A stretch of DNA of 15,408 nt, from contig QHBQ01000088.1 in NCBI GenBank assembly GCA_003243865.1, positions 1 to 15,408 on the forward strand, read 5' to 3'. This DNA comes from Candidatus Chloroheliales bacterium (GTDB lineage: Bacteria > Chloroflexota > Chloroflexia > QHBQ01). Shown here in pieces: positions 1 to 6,844 of this stretch. The notes under the pieces were generated by a model. It worked only from the letters and a program-made list of their open reading frames with translations, did not search any database and was not told the origin of the DNA. The position numbers and the translations under genes are program-made. Numbering within the stretch: the stretch's first letter is position 1; each line of letters starts with the position of its first letter.

Positions 1-100
1 GCCAGCGCGCTGGGCAAGCTGAGGCGCAAGCGCAGCAGCAAGGCAACCCCAAATAGCGACTGCGCGGCGGTCAGGACCTCAGCTTGCCCAGCGCGCTGGC
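1..100. repeat. 24-bp perfect inverted repeat with flipped 52-bp loop
   Basis: Bases 1-24 are the exact reverse complement of bases 77-100, separated by a 52-base loop (25-76). Each arm contains the 12-base palindrome CCAGCGCGCTGG. Read on the minus strand, the loop encodes a hydrophobic stretch (LTAAQSLFGVALLLRLR) that runs without a break, and in the correct frame, into the membrane protein encoded on the plus strand from base 78. In the orientation given, the plus-strand frame is instead closed by a TAG at 54-56. The loop is therefore inverted relative to the gene. The repeat touches the first base of the window exactly, which is what a fold-back chimera at a contig end would look like. 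A real invertible micro-segment is the alternative. Confidence 0.85.
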
Positions 101-338
101 CTTGCTCGGCCTCTTCTTTATTCAGTTGGTGGTCGGCTTCGTCTTCCGCAACGACGAGCCTAGCGCGATTGCCACGCTGACGACAATGGCATGGGTCTAC
201 ATCGCGCTGGCAGTAATCGTGTTGCTCTGGAATCGCCGCTTCATCACCGACTACATCAAGGTCGGTCTCTTGAACCGGCCCGCGCCGGACGATCACGGCG
301 GTGCCGTTCCCGCCACCGTAGCAAGCGAAGAGCTTTAG
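84..338 (+). CDS. C-terminal fragment of a membrane protein, possibly a cation exchanger
   Basis: This is the 3' end of a gene whose 5' part is missing or disrupted at the left edge. The frame is open from base 57, and TTG at 84 is only a formal start with no convincing ribosome binding site. The product has two hydrophobic segments, roughly residues 3-21 (ALALLGLFFIQLVVGFVF) and 30-48 (TLTTMAWVYIALAVIVLLW). A basic turn (NRRFITDYIK) and a polar tail ending in SEEL follow. This fits the last two transmembrane helices and cytoplasmic tail of a transporter. With the loop at 25-76 flipped, a further hydrophobic helix would join in frame. The pattern reminds me of the C-terminus of sodium/calcium exchanger proteins, but the fragment is too short to be certain. 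It converges on the lipoprotein gene that ends at 382, and no clear terminator lies between them. Confidence 0.55.
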   Translation: MPSALALLGLFFIQLVVGFVFRNDEPSAIATLTTMAWVYIALAVIVLLWNRRFITDYIKVGLLNRPAPDDHGGAVPATVASEEL

Positions 339-381
339 CCGCCGGGCAAATGATGATGGGGTTGGGGGTGTTGCTGGCTAA

Positions 382-1626
382 TTAGGTGACGGGGAGTAGG
401 TGGTTGTGAGGCTTCAGCCAACGGATTGTGAAATGGGATCCTTGATGAAGTAAAGATTCGCCTTTGAACTTCTGTTTATGGAGCTGCCATTGCCCGTTTT
501 GGTAGTGCATAAAGTTCCAGTAGTCAGTCGCTGTCCAACCATCGCTTGGCGAGGTCATGTATACACTAAAGAAAAAGGCATCTTTCTGGTGGAACTGCTC
601 CGACCACTTGCCATCCTTATAATGAAGGATAACTCCGCCTGTATCATTACCATCTCCACCAGAAGCCCAGCCTTCAGTACTTGAGAGCATTTGGATGGTG
701 CGCAGGTCGTATTTACCATCTACAACCACTCGGTTCCACTTGCCAGCCTTGTAATGAACGATCAGTCCAGCCTCGCCTACCGCCCAACCTTCATTAGGCG
801 AGACCATCTGAATGTCCTCGACAAAAGGTCTAAACCCATTGACGCTGCGAGGAAGTTCGCTAGCTGAAGGCGAAACCCAGTCCACCTTCGCCCACCTACC
901 ATCTTTGTAGTGAAGGATAGAGCTAAATCCGCCAACTGCCCAACCTTCGTCGGAAGAGATCATTGATATACCCTCCAATGTGACCTTGTCTGCATCGGGC
1001 GCATCTACCTGCGACCATTTACCGTTCTGATAATGAAGGATGGCCCCGCTGCCCACTATCCAGCCATTATCAGGAGATAGCATCTGTATTGCATAGAGCG
1101 TGAGGCCGTATTTATAGTAGTTGCCAGGGCGTTGGTTCCAGTCAACCTTCTGCCAGCACCCATCATGATAGTGCAAAATCAAACCATCCTGGCCGTTCCT
1201 ACCCACCGCCCAGCCTTCAGTGGGAGAAACCATCGCAAGATCAGCCATGTCGTGTTCTTCGCGGAAAAGCCCTGCCATCCCTTCCTGAGTAAGGTAGTTA
1301 TCGGCAGTCCACCACTTACCATCGTGGTAGTGCATAAGCCCTTCACTGCCTGCCGCCCATCCTTCGTTGGCAGAGAGCATTTTGATGCTGACTACGATGC
1401 CTCGATTCGGTACGACATCTGTCTCCTGATTGTTACACAATGCTTGAGTAGCGGCGGGCGATGCTTGTGTCCTTGAGGACGTGACTGTAGATGGGGCTGA
1501 GGCAGCAGGGGAGGAGTTGATAGGGGTACAGCTTGTCAGAGCCAAGATGATAACTATCATAGCTGCCATTGAGCGCAGCAGATGGCTGTAGTGAAGGCAT
1601 GAACCTGGTTGGAGGCAGTTGTACAT
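382..1626 (-). CDS. lipoprotein with seven-blade WAVG-repeat beta-propeller
   Basis: This is a predicted exported lipoprotein of 414 residues. I chose ATG at 1626 because AGAGGA lies about nine bases upstream; an upstream in-frame TTG at 1677 would overlap the predicted -10 box. A hydrophobic segment at residues 20-31 ends in the lipobox LTSC with lipid-acceptor Cys33. A Ser/Thr/Pro/Ala-rich linker follows (about 34-62). The rest holds seven repeats of the pattern S..EGWAVG...ILHY..GKW, with GW near residues 89, 138, 188, 228, 280, 319 and 363. Seven such repeats suggest one closed seven-bladed beta-propeller, of the BNR/YCF48-like kind often seen in secreted proteins. The last repeat is degenerate (SPSDGWTATDYW). 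No catalytic residues are recognisable; a binding or scaffolding role outside the membrane is an inference. The blades match those in the protein at 5208-6671. Confidence 0.8.
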   Translation of the reverse strand: MYNCLQPGSCLHYSHLLRSMAAMIVIILALTSCTPINSSPAASAPSTVTSSRTQASPAATQALCNNQETDVVPNRGIVVSIKMLSANEGWAAGSEGLMHYHDGKWWTADNYLTQEGMAGLFREEHDMADLAMVSPTEGWAVGRNGQDGLILHYHDGCWQKVDWNQRPGNYYKYGLTLYAIQMLSPDNGWIVGSGAILHYQNGKWSQVDAPDADKVTLEGISMISSDEGWAVGGFSSILHYKDGRWAKVDWVSPSASELPRSVNGFRPFVEDIQMVSPNEGWAVGEAGLIVHYKAGKWNRVVVDGKYDLRTIQMLSSTEGWASGGDGNDTGGVILHYKDGKWSEQFHQKDAFFFSVYMTSPSDGWTATDYWNFMHYQNGQWQLHKQKFKGESLLHQGSHFTIRWLKPHNHLLPVT

Positions 1627-1668
1627 AACTGGTTTCCTCTGATTAGCCGCTAAACAACCCGCTGCGTA

Positions 1669-1674
1669 ATTATA
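1669..1674 (-). promoter_or_regulatory. -10 box for the propeller lipoprotein
   Basis: The minus strand reads TATAAT here, a perfect sigma-70 -10 hexamer. It would start transcription near 1662 and leave a leader of about 36 bases before ATG 1626. The -35 position, 17 bases upstream at 1692-1697, reads ACCACA and is poor, so the promoter is only partly supported. Confidence 0.45.
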
Positions 1675-1710
1675 CAACGAAACTGCATTGTTGTGGTTTC
1701 GCGAACAAAC

Positions 1711-1738
1711 AAAAAAGGACGCACTTTCGTGCGCCCCT
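1711..1738 (-). terminator. Rho-independent terminator of the sigma factor gene
   Basis: On the minus strand, 20 bases after the stop codon at 1758, the sequence folds as GGGCGCAC, loop GAAA, GTGCGTCC, then six T. This is an eight-pair stem with one G-T wobble and a stable tetraloop. It separates the sigma gene from the lipoprotein gene downstream on the same strand. Confidence 0.9.
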
Positions 1739-1757
1739 CTTGGTACTAACGTTCAAC

Positions 1758-2954
1758 TCAATCCAGATACTCCTTCAACCTCCGCGTCTCCTTGGCGTGG
1801 CGGAGCTTGGCTAGCGCTTCAGCCTCGATTTGGCGGACGCGCTCGCGGCTGACGCCTAGCTCCTCACCCAGTTCGGCGAGGGTGCGGTTGTAGCCATCGT
1901 CCAGGCCGTAGCGCAGGGCGATAACCTTGCGCTCACGCAGGGTCAGGCCGGAGAGCATATCGGCCACCTCATCGCGCAGCAGGGTGTGGGTGGCGGCCTC
2001 AGCGGGCTGAATCGAGTTGGCGTCCTCGATGATGTCGCCGAGGGCGGCGTCCTCCTCCTCGCCGATGGGCATCTCCAGCGAGACGGTCTGCTGGCTGGCG
2101 TTGACGATCATGCGCACCTTTTCAGGCGTAACCTGCATCCGCGCGGCGATTTCCTCAGCGGTGGGGTCACGGCCCAGCTCCTGCTGCAGCTTGTGCGAGG
2201 CCTGGGTTAGCCGCCCGACCGCCTCGACCATGTGGACGGGCAGGCGGATGGTGCGGCTCTGATCGGCGATGGCGCGGGTAATGGCCTGGCGAATCCACCA
2301 GGTGGCGTAGGTGCTGAAGCGATGGCCCTTGCGGTAATCGAAGCGGTCAACCGCACGCAGCAGGCCGAAGTTGCCTTCCTGGATTAGGTCTAGCAGGCTG
2401 ATGCCGCGCCCGGCATACTTGCGGGCGACGCTGACTACCAGCCGCAGGTTGGCCTCGATCAGGCGGCGGCGGGCAGCCTCACCACGCGCATCGTCCAGCC
2501 GCATCTGCTGCCGCTCATCCGGCGATAGCAGTTCGCGCTGCAAGCGGTAGCTGGCGCGGTTGCCACGCTGCATCGCAATCGCCAGGTTCACCTCATCGGC
2601 GGCGGTAAGCAGCGACACACGGCCAATCTCGCGTAGATACATCCCAACCGAGTCCTCAGCGCTCTTGTGGTCAACGTCGTTCGGGGTAGTCCGGCTGGCA
2701 GCATCGTCCTCACGATAGCTGGGCTGGGCCTCGGCGTGTTCACGCAAATCCATCATCCGCTCCTCCTCCAGGGCGAGGGCTTGCTCGTCCGGCTCTCCGT
2801 CACCCATAAGTAGCATAACGAAGTCCGCATCGTAGCCTCGCAGATCATCTTCAGTCAGGTTGATAATTCCGCCCATGCTATCAAGCTCGCTTGCCCAGCC
2901 GCGCCGCGAGGCACGCCCGGTTAGCTCATCCAGTTCATCAAGATACTTTAGCAT
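1758..2954 (-). CDS. sigA: primary-type RNA polymerase sigma-70 factor
   Basis: This sigma subunit directs core RNA polymerase to -35/-10 promoters. The 398-residue start is fixed by a strong Shine-Dalgarno (AGGAGGTGG at 2961-2969) seven bases before ATG 2954, although the frame stays open upstream. Region 1.2 is at about 101-131 ([16 protein letters not shown]). Region 2 is at about 161-242, with the core-binding and -10-recognition segment [19 protein letters not shown] followed by [15 protein letters not shown]. Region 3 is at about 243-315. Region 4.2 has its helix-turn-helix at about 357-383 ([19 protein letters not shown]). The N-terminal 100 residues are acidic and do not look like a full region 1.1, and the non-conserved insert between 1.2 and 2 is short. 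It could be a group 1 (housekeeping) or closely related group 2 sigma; the near-consensus promoters in this window are what such a protein recognises. It has its own promoter and terminator and seems to be a single-gene unit. Confidence 0.92.
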   Translation of the reverse strand: MLKYLDELDELTGRASRRGWASELDSMGGIINLTEDDLRGYDADFVMLLMGDGEPDEQALALEEERMMDLREHAEAQPSYREDDAASRTTPNDVDHKSAEDSVGMYLREIGRVSLLTAADEVNLAIAMQRGNRASYRLQRELLSPDERQQMRLDDARGEAARRRLIEANLRLVVSVARKYAGRGISLLDLIQEGNFGLLRAVDRFDYRKGHRFSTYATWWIRQAITRAIADQSRTIRLPVHMVEAVGRLTQASHKLQQELGRDPTAEEIAARMQVTPEKVRMIVNASQQTVSLEMPIGEEEDAALGDIIEDANSIQPAEAATHTLLRDEVADMLSGLTLRERKVIALRYGLDDGYNRTLAELGEELGVSRERVRQIEAEALAKLRHAKETRRLKEYLD

Positions 2955-3342
2955 GGTCAACCACCTCCTAGCCCTGCTCTCCCCTTCGCGTGGTGGGGTC
3001 GGCAGGTATTGTGCAACAAAGGCATGATGCCCCGCCAGCGTTGCGCCAGCCGGGTTGCCTCTGTTATTATAACGCCGCAGCGAATACATAGGTTTCAACC
3101 CCTTCTTTGCTGCTACGTTTGACGGCACAGGCTTTAATTGAACTTTAAGATTCAATCCCTGACTGCCTGGGTTACATATAATACCCGCGAACAGGCGATC
3201 AGGTTGCACCAGGAGGTAATACTTTCGGCCTAACTTGGCGTAGAACTTTAGTCGCATAAAACAAAAGAGCAAGGGTTGCACCTTCGCTGGTTCGTCGGCA
3301 ACATGGGTCACGACCAACTCGGCCAGGAAACGCTTTATCTGA
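2955..3342 (-). other. long (about 390-base) leader of the sigma factor mRNA
   Basis: The best promoter lies at 3349-3378, so the sigma mRNA would carry an untranslated leader of nearly 390 bases. In the sigma reading frame the leader has no stop back to a TTG at 3317, but its translation is rich in Lys, Phe, Tyr, Asn and Pro and looks non-coding. A second TATAAT occurs on the minus strand at 3066-3071, with TTGAAA 21 bases upstream (too far for a standard promoter). It might provide a shorter transcript. I see no recognisable riboswitch or protein-coding leader peptide. Confidence 0.5.
2961..2969 (-). promoter_or_regulatory. strong Shine-Dalgarno that sets the sigma factor start
   Basis: The minus strand reads AGGAGGTGG, followed by TTGACC or near it and then ATG at 2954. 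This site decides for the 398-residue product over the longer open frame, which has only weak upstream start codons. Confidence 0.85.
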
Positions 3343-3348
3343 ATCTGA

Positions 3349-3378
3349 ATTATAACAATTTTTGTTGCTCCTTTTCAA
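3349..3378 (-). promoter_or_regulatory. near-consensus sigma-70 promoter for the sigma factor gene
   Basis: On the minus strand, TTGAAA (3373-3378) is followed after an 18-base spacer by TATAAT (3349-3354), 11 of 12 consensus positions. The surrounding DNA is AT-rich. Transcription would begin near 3342. It points toward the sigma gene, which suggests the factor may transcribe its own gene. Confidence 0.75.
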
Positions 3379-3425
3379 CCAAAAGGGTTAACGTTTTATT
3401 AGAAATCCGCGCATCTGTAAAGATA

Positions 3426-3500
3426 TTGACAGTGCTGCTACAATAAGAGCGGGTACAATCGCTCCAGATTTTACGGAGCGGTTCCTGGGCGCCTGCCCAG
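3426..3500 (+). promoter_or_regulatory. possible promoter and leader hairpins of the secreted repeat protein
   Basis: A perfect TTGACA lies at 3426-3431 and TACAAT at 3454-3459, but the 22-base spacer is longer than normal, so this assignment is weak. Just downstream are two short stem-loops: ATCGCTCC with GGAGCGGT (3458-3465 and 3475-3482), and CTGGGC with GCCCAG around a four-base loop (3485-3500). From here to ATG 3627 I see no gene. An in-frame ATG at 3525 would add 34 residues and bury the signal peptide. Confidence 0.3.
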
Positions 3501-3626
3501 CGTAATTCGCGCGCTCGCCAGTGAATGGAGGTGGAGGCCAAACAGTGGTGTAAATTGGAAGTGCGCGGTAGCCGCCCTCAAGTGTTCGATCATCCGCATA
3601 CGTATAGAAAGAAAGGAAAAGATCTC

Positions 3627-5084
3627 ATGCAGCGTATCGTCAAACTGAGCCGCTGGCTGGCGCTAGTCAGCCTGGTGGCATTTGCGGTTAGCTTCAGTGG
3701 CCACGCCGCCGCCGATGCTAATAGCCGCTACTTCCCGGAGACGGGTCATACCGTCACCCAGCCGTTCCTCACCTACTGGAACACGCATGGAGCGCTGGCA
3801 CAGCAGGGCTACCCCATCACCGACGATTATCAGGAAGTCAACGACGCCGACGGCCATACCTATCGCACCCAGTATTTCCAGCGCAGCCGCTTCGAGTACC
3901 ACCCCGAACAGGCCAACCCCCTGTATCAGGTGCTGCTCGGCCTACTCGGCACCGAGGCGTTCAACGCCAAATACCCCGGCGGCCTGCCACCCGGCACCCC
4001 GACACAGGTGGTACCCGGCGGGGGCAGCCACACCTTCCCCGATACCGGCCACACCGTGACTGGCCTATTCCTCAGCTACTGGCAGACGCACGGTGGGCTG
4101 GCGCAGCAGGGCTTCCCGATTACTGAAGCTTACATCGAGACTAACGACGCCGACGGCAACCAGTACATCACCCAGTATTTCCAGCGGGCGCGCTTCGAGT
4201 ATCACCCTGAGCAAAGCGATCCGCAATACAAAGTGCTGCTCGGCCTGGTGGGCAACGAGGTCTATCTGCGCAAGCATAATGGTGGTGGGCCAACCAACAC
4301 CCCAATGCCAGGCGTACCGCCGACTAACACGCCTGCGCCAGCCGTGCCAACCAGCACCCCCACCAACACGCCGATTCCCTCTGCGCCAGCCACTACCCAG
4401 GTGCTTGACCAGCAGAGCATCGCCGCCGCTGCTACCGGCTCTGCCACCGCCAGTTGCACGGCAGGGAGCATCGTGGTGAGCGGCGGCTGGGCCAGCAACA
4501 CCGACTTGCAGGTGTACAACAGCTCGAAGCAGGGCAACGGCTGGCGGGTCTACGCCAAGAACAACAGCGGCAGCAGCCAGTTGCTCAACAGCTATGCCAT
4601 CTGCCTGTCCGGCACTAGCGGCAGCGTCACGCAGGAGTTCGCCCAGAAGTCACTGCCCAACGGGGCCAGCGATTCAGTGGCTAAGGCGTGTTCCAGCGGG
4701 GTTGTGACTGGCGGCGGCTTCGCCGACAATGTCGGTGTGTTCCTGTACAACACCTCACCGAGCGGCAACGGCTGGGAGGCGGCGGCAACCAACAACACCG
4801 GCAGCAGCCAACTGCTCAACGCCTACGCGATGTGCCTGAACGGGACCGGCGCTACCGGACAGGAAGTGTTTCACCAGGTTTCGGTGGCGGCGGGCGCAAT
4901 CGGTGATGCCACCATCGCCTGCCCCAGTGGCAGCCTCGTCACCGGCGGTGGCTTCGCCGCCAACAGCGGGGAGATCACCTACACCAGCCTGAAGGAAGGC
5001 AACGGCTGGCACGTTTACACCAAGAACACCAGCGCGAGCGCGGGCCTGCTCAACGTCTACGCACAGTGTACTACCTTCCCCTAA
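3627..5084 (+). CDS. secreted protein: two YFPETGH repeats plus triple Cys-pair domain
   Basis: This is a predicted secreted protein of 485 residues. ATG 3627 is preceded by AAGGAAAA at about 8-10 bases and opens a classical signal peptide (MQRIVKLSRWLALVSLVAF, likely cleavage near AAA-DA at 29-31). Residues 35-117 and 137-219 are two copies of a module FP.TGHTV...FL.YW.THG.LAQQG.PI, then DG..Y.TQYFQR.RFEYHPE and LLGL.G. These resemble cell-wall-associated LGFP-type repeats, but that relation is my inference. A Pro/Thr linker (221-257, repeated TNTP) leads to three repeats of about 77 residues. Each repeat has a Cys pair about 49 apart (277/326, 355/403, 432/481) and a core pattern GGGF....GNGW...N..SSQLLN.YA.CL. 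The pairs may form disulfides outside the cell. I do not recognise the triple repeat as a named family. The gene has its own terminator and no operon partner. Confidence 0.8.
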   Translation: MQRIVKLSRWLALVSLVAFAVSFSGHAAADANSRYFPETGHTVTQPFLTYWNTHGALAQQGYPITDDYQEVNDADGHTYRTQYFQRSRFEYHPEQANPLYQVLLGLLGTEAFNAKYPGGLPPGTPTQVVPGGGSHTFPDTGHTVTGLFLSYWQTHGGLAQQGFPITEAYIETNDADGNQYITQYFQRARFEYHPEQSDPQYKVLLGLVGNEVYLRKHNGGGPTNTPMPGVPPTNTPAPAVPTSTPTNTPIPSAPATTQVLDQQSIAAAATGSATASCTAGSIVVSGGWASNTDLQVYNSSKQGNGWRVYAKNNSGSSQLLNSYAICLSGTSGSVTQEFAQKSLPNGASDSVAKACSSGVVTGGGFADNVGVFLYNTSPSGNGWEAAATNNTGSSQLLNAYAMCLNGTGATGQEVFHQVSVAAGAIGDATIACPSGSLVTGGGFAANSGEITYTSLKEGNGWHVYTKNTSASAGLLNVYAQCTTFP

Positions 5085-5104
5085 CCGCTGAGTTGGGCAA
5101 TACG

Positions 5105-5134
5105 AATGGGGCGGCTCAATCGAGCCGCCCCATT
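5105..5134 (+). terminator. 13-pair hairpin after the secreted repeat protein
   Basis: This is a perfect stem: AATGGGGCGGCTC pairs with GAGCCGCCCCATT around a four-base loop. It lies 20 bases after the stop codon. The T-run that follows is poor (GGTTTAAG), so it may stop transcription less efficiently than a classic terminator, or block transcription from both sides. A near-identical hairpin lies at 8276-8302. Confidence 0.65.
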
Positions 5135-5154
5135 GGTTTAAGGGAGAAGTTTGT

Positions 5155-5188
5155 TGAAAGACAAAGCCCATTGCCGAGGCAAGGGGCT
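5155..5188 (-). terminator. terminator of the propeller gene at 5208-6671
   Basis: On the minus strand AGCCCCTTGC, loop CTCG, GCAATGGGCT forms a ten-position stem with one mismatch, then TTGTCTTT. It lies just after the stop codon of the gene ending at 5208. It shares its GCAAGGGGCTTCG core (plus strand) with the terminator at 6794-6825. Confidence 0.7.
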
Positions 5189-5207
5189 TCGCTGCTTTAG
5201 GCTTGGC

Positions 5208-6671
5208 TCACTGCTGGTAGACGCTCCAGGTACCGTTCTGATAGTGCAGAATGGTGCCAGCTTCACCTACCGCCCAGCCTTCGGTAGTGGAGACCATCTT
5301 TATGGCGATGAGATACTTGTTGGTAGGGCTAGGATACTGTGACCAAGCACCACCGCTATAATGCAAGATTGTGCCACTGTTGCCTACTGCCCAGCCCTCA
5401 GAGGGTGAGACCATGTAGACATTGACCAGCCTTGAGCCATTGCTGGGAACACTAATTCGTTCCCATTTGCCGCCGCTGTAGTGAAGAATGGAATCACTGT
5501 CCCCAACTGCCCATCCTTCACTTGCTGACAGCATATACACGCTGTTAGCCCCACCTGGAGAGTCCTGCCGTCGCCAAGCGCTGCCATCATAGTGCAGTAT
5601 GTCCTCTATGTCCACGGCCCAACCTTCTGTAGCTGAGACCATGCTTACGCTTTGTAGCGGATGGTGAGGGGAATCGTAATAACTCCATTTGCTGCCCTCA
5701 TAGTGGAGGATGATGCTGCCGAGGCCGCCACCAACAGCCCAGCCTTCATCGGCTGATACCATGTCAATACTTGCCAGTCGTGGCAAGTAAATATAGCTGG
5801 GTGGTTGGTATATATGCCAGGCACCACCGCTATAATGAAGAATAACTCCGTCCTGAGCCACCCGTGCCTGACCCACAGCCCAGCCGTCATCGGGTGATAC
5901 CATGCTCACGCCGGTAAGATAGCCTCCCTGTACTGGGCTGCTGAGCTGCTGCCATCTGCCGCCGTTATAGTGCAGGATGACACCCTTGTTACCGACCACC
6001 CAGCCCTCAGTGGGCGAGACCATGTCAATGCTGTTCAAGTCTTCAGCTGGCAGCGGAGCATGGTAGCGCAGCGTACCTAGCTGGGTGAGCAGTACCTCGT
6101 AGGGCGTGCCTGCATTCTCGGGGTGCAACTCGAACACCGCCCGCTCGAAGTATTGCACGGTGCGGGTTACGCTGTCAGTGCTAGTCTCATGAAATTCGTT
6201 GCTGATGGGATAGCCTTGCTGCGCCAGTCCGCTATGACTCTCCCAATAAGCGCGGAACTTGCCGCCGATGGTCTTGCCAGTTTTGGGGAAGGTGAGAGGG
6301 TTGTCGGTACTGACCTGCTGCCCAGGTGCGCCGTTAGGGTACTTCTGCTTGTAGCTAAAGCTCCCCAGCAGACTGAGTAGCACATCGTTGGGTGGCTGGT
6401 TCTCAGGATGCAACTCGAACACTGCTCGCTCGAAGTATTGTACGGTGTAGACCTTGCCGTCGGTGTCGCTGCGCTCCTGAAGCTCGTTGCTGATTGGGTA
6501 GCCCTGCTGGGCAAGGCCACCATGCTGCTGCCAGTATTGCAGGAAGCGGCCTTCGACCGTGTGGCCTGTTTCGGGGAAGTAGTGGCTGTCACTCTGCGCT
6601 GAGGCTGGGCTGCCACTAGACGCTGACACCACCGCCATTGCGGCCAGCAACAATGCTGTAAACTTCCTCAT
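5208..6671 (-). CDS. secreted protein: two YFPETGH repeats fused to seven-blade propeller
   Basis: This predicted secreted protein has 487 residues. ATG 6671 has GAGGGGGG 9-14 bases upstream. A signal peptide (MRKFTALLLAAMAVVSASSG, probable cleavage ASA-QS at 25/26) precedes two modules, at 30-112 and 127-203. These have the same FP.TG.T...F..YW..H.GLAQQGYPI and QYFERAVFELHPE pattern as the plus-strand neighbour. Residues about 211-487 hold seven blades with the pattern SIDMVSPTEGWVVGNKG..ILHY..G.W; GW occurs near 223, 263, 310, 350, 386, 426 and 465. Seven blades fit one closed beta-propeller. The protein thus joins the module of the gene at 3627-5084 to that of the gene at 382-1626. Cell-surface binding or adhesion is a reasonable guess, but no ligand or catalytic site is visible. 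It is flanked by its own terminator and followed by a convergent gene, so it is probably transcribed alone. Confidence 0.8.
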   Translation of the reverse strand: MRKFTALLLAAMAVVSASSGSPASAQSDSHYFPETGHTVEGRFLQYWQQHGGLAQQGYPISNELQERSDTDGKVYTVQYFERAVFELHPENQPPNDVLLSLLGSFSYKQKYPNGAPGQQVSTDNPLTFPKTGKTIGGKFRAYWESHSGLAQQGYPISNEFHETSTDSVTRTVQYFERAVFELHPENAGTPYEVLLTQLGTLRYHAPLPAEDLNSIDMVSPTEGWVVGNKGVILHYNGGRWQQLSSPVQGGYLTGVSMVSPDDGWAVGQARVAQDGVILHYSGGAWHIYQPPSYIYLPRLASIDMVSADEGWAVGGGLGSIILHYEGSKWSYYDSPHHPLQSVSMVSATEGWAVDIEDILHYDGSAWRRQDSPGGANSVYMLSASEGWAVGDSDSILHYSGGKWERISVPSNGSRLVNVYMVSPSEGWAVGNSGTILHYSGGAWSQYPSPTNKYLIAIKMVSTTEGWAVGEAGTILHYQNGTWSVYQQ

Positions 6672-6793
6672 AGCTTTGCCCCCCTCATCCGTATTAAAGA
6701 CTTAAGTTGGCTTAAATCGCCGCGCTGCTCCTTGTGTTTCTGTAACGAGCAGCAAAGGCTGGGGTTGCAGAGATAGAGGAAAAGACTTGTGTG

Positions 6794-6825
6794 AAAAACA
6801 AGGCCCTTGCTTCGGCAAGGGGCTT
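6794..6825 (-). terminator. terminator of the lipoprotein gene at 6845-8248
   Basis: On the minus strand AGCCCCTTGC, loop CGAA, GCAAGGGCCT (one mismatch) is followed by TGTTTTTC. It lies 20 bases after the stop codon. It is a sequence relative of the hairpin at 5155-5188. Confidence 0.75.
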
Positions 6826-6844
6826 CGCCGCCATGAGGGATGGC

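Noticed and set aside
2955..3317. N-terminal extension of the sigma factor by about 120 residues
   Set aside because: The extension has only weak start codons and an unlikely composition, while an AGGAGGTGG site lies directly before ATG 2954.
3350..3541. 63-codon minus-strand open frame between the sigma gene and the secreted protein gene
   Set aside because: It overlaps the sigma promoter and the divergent leader; no ribosome binding site and no protein-like features.
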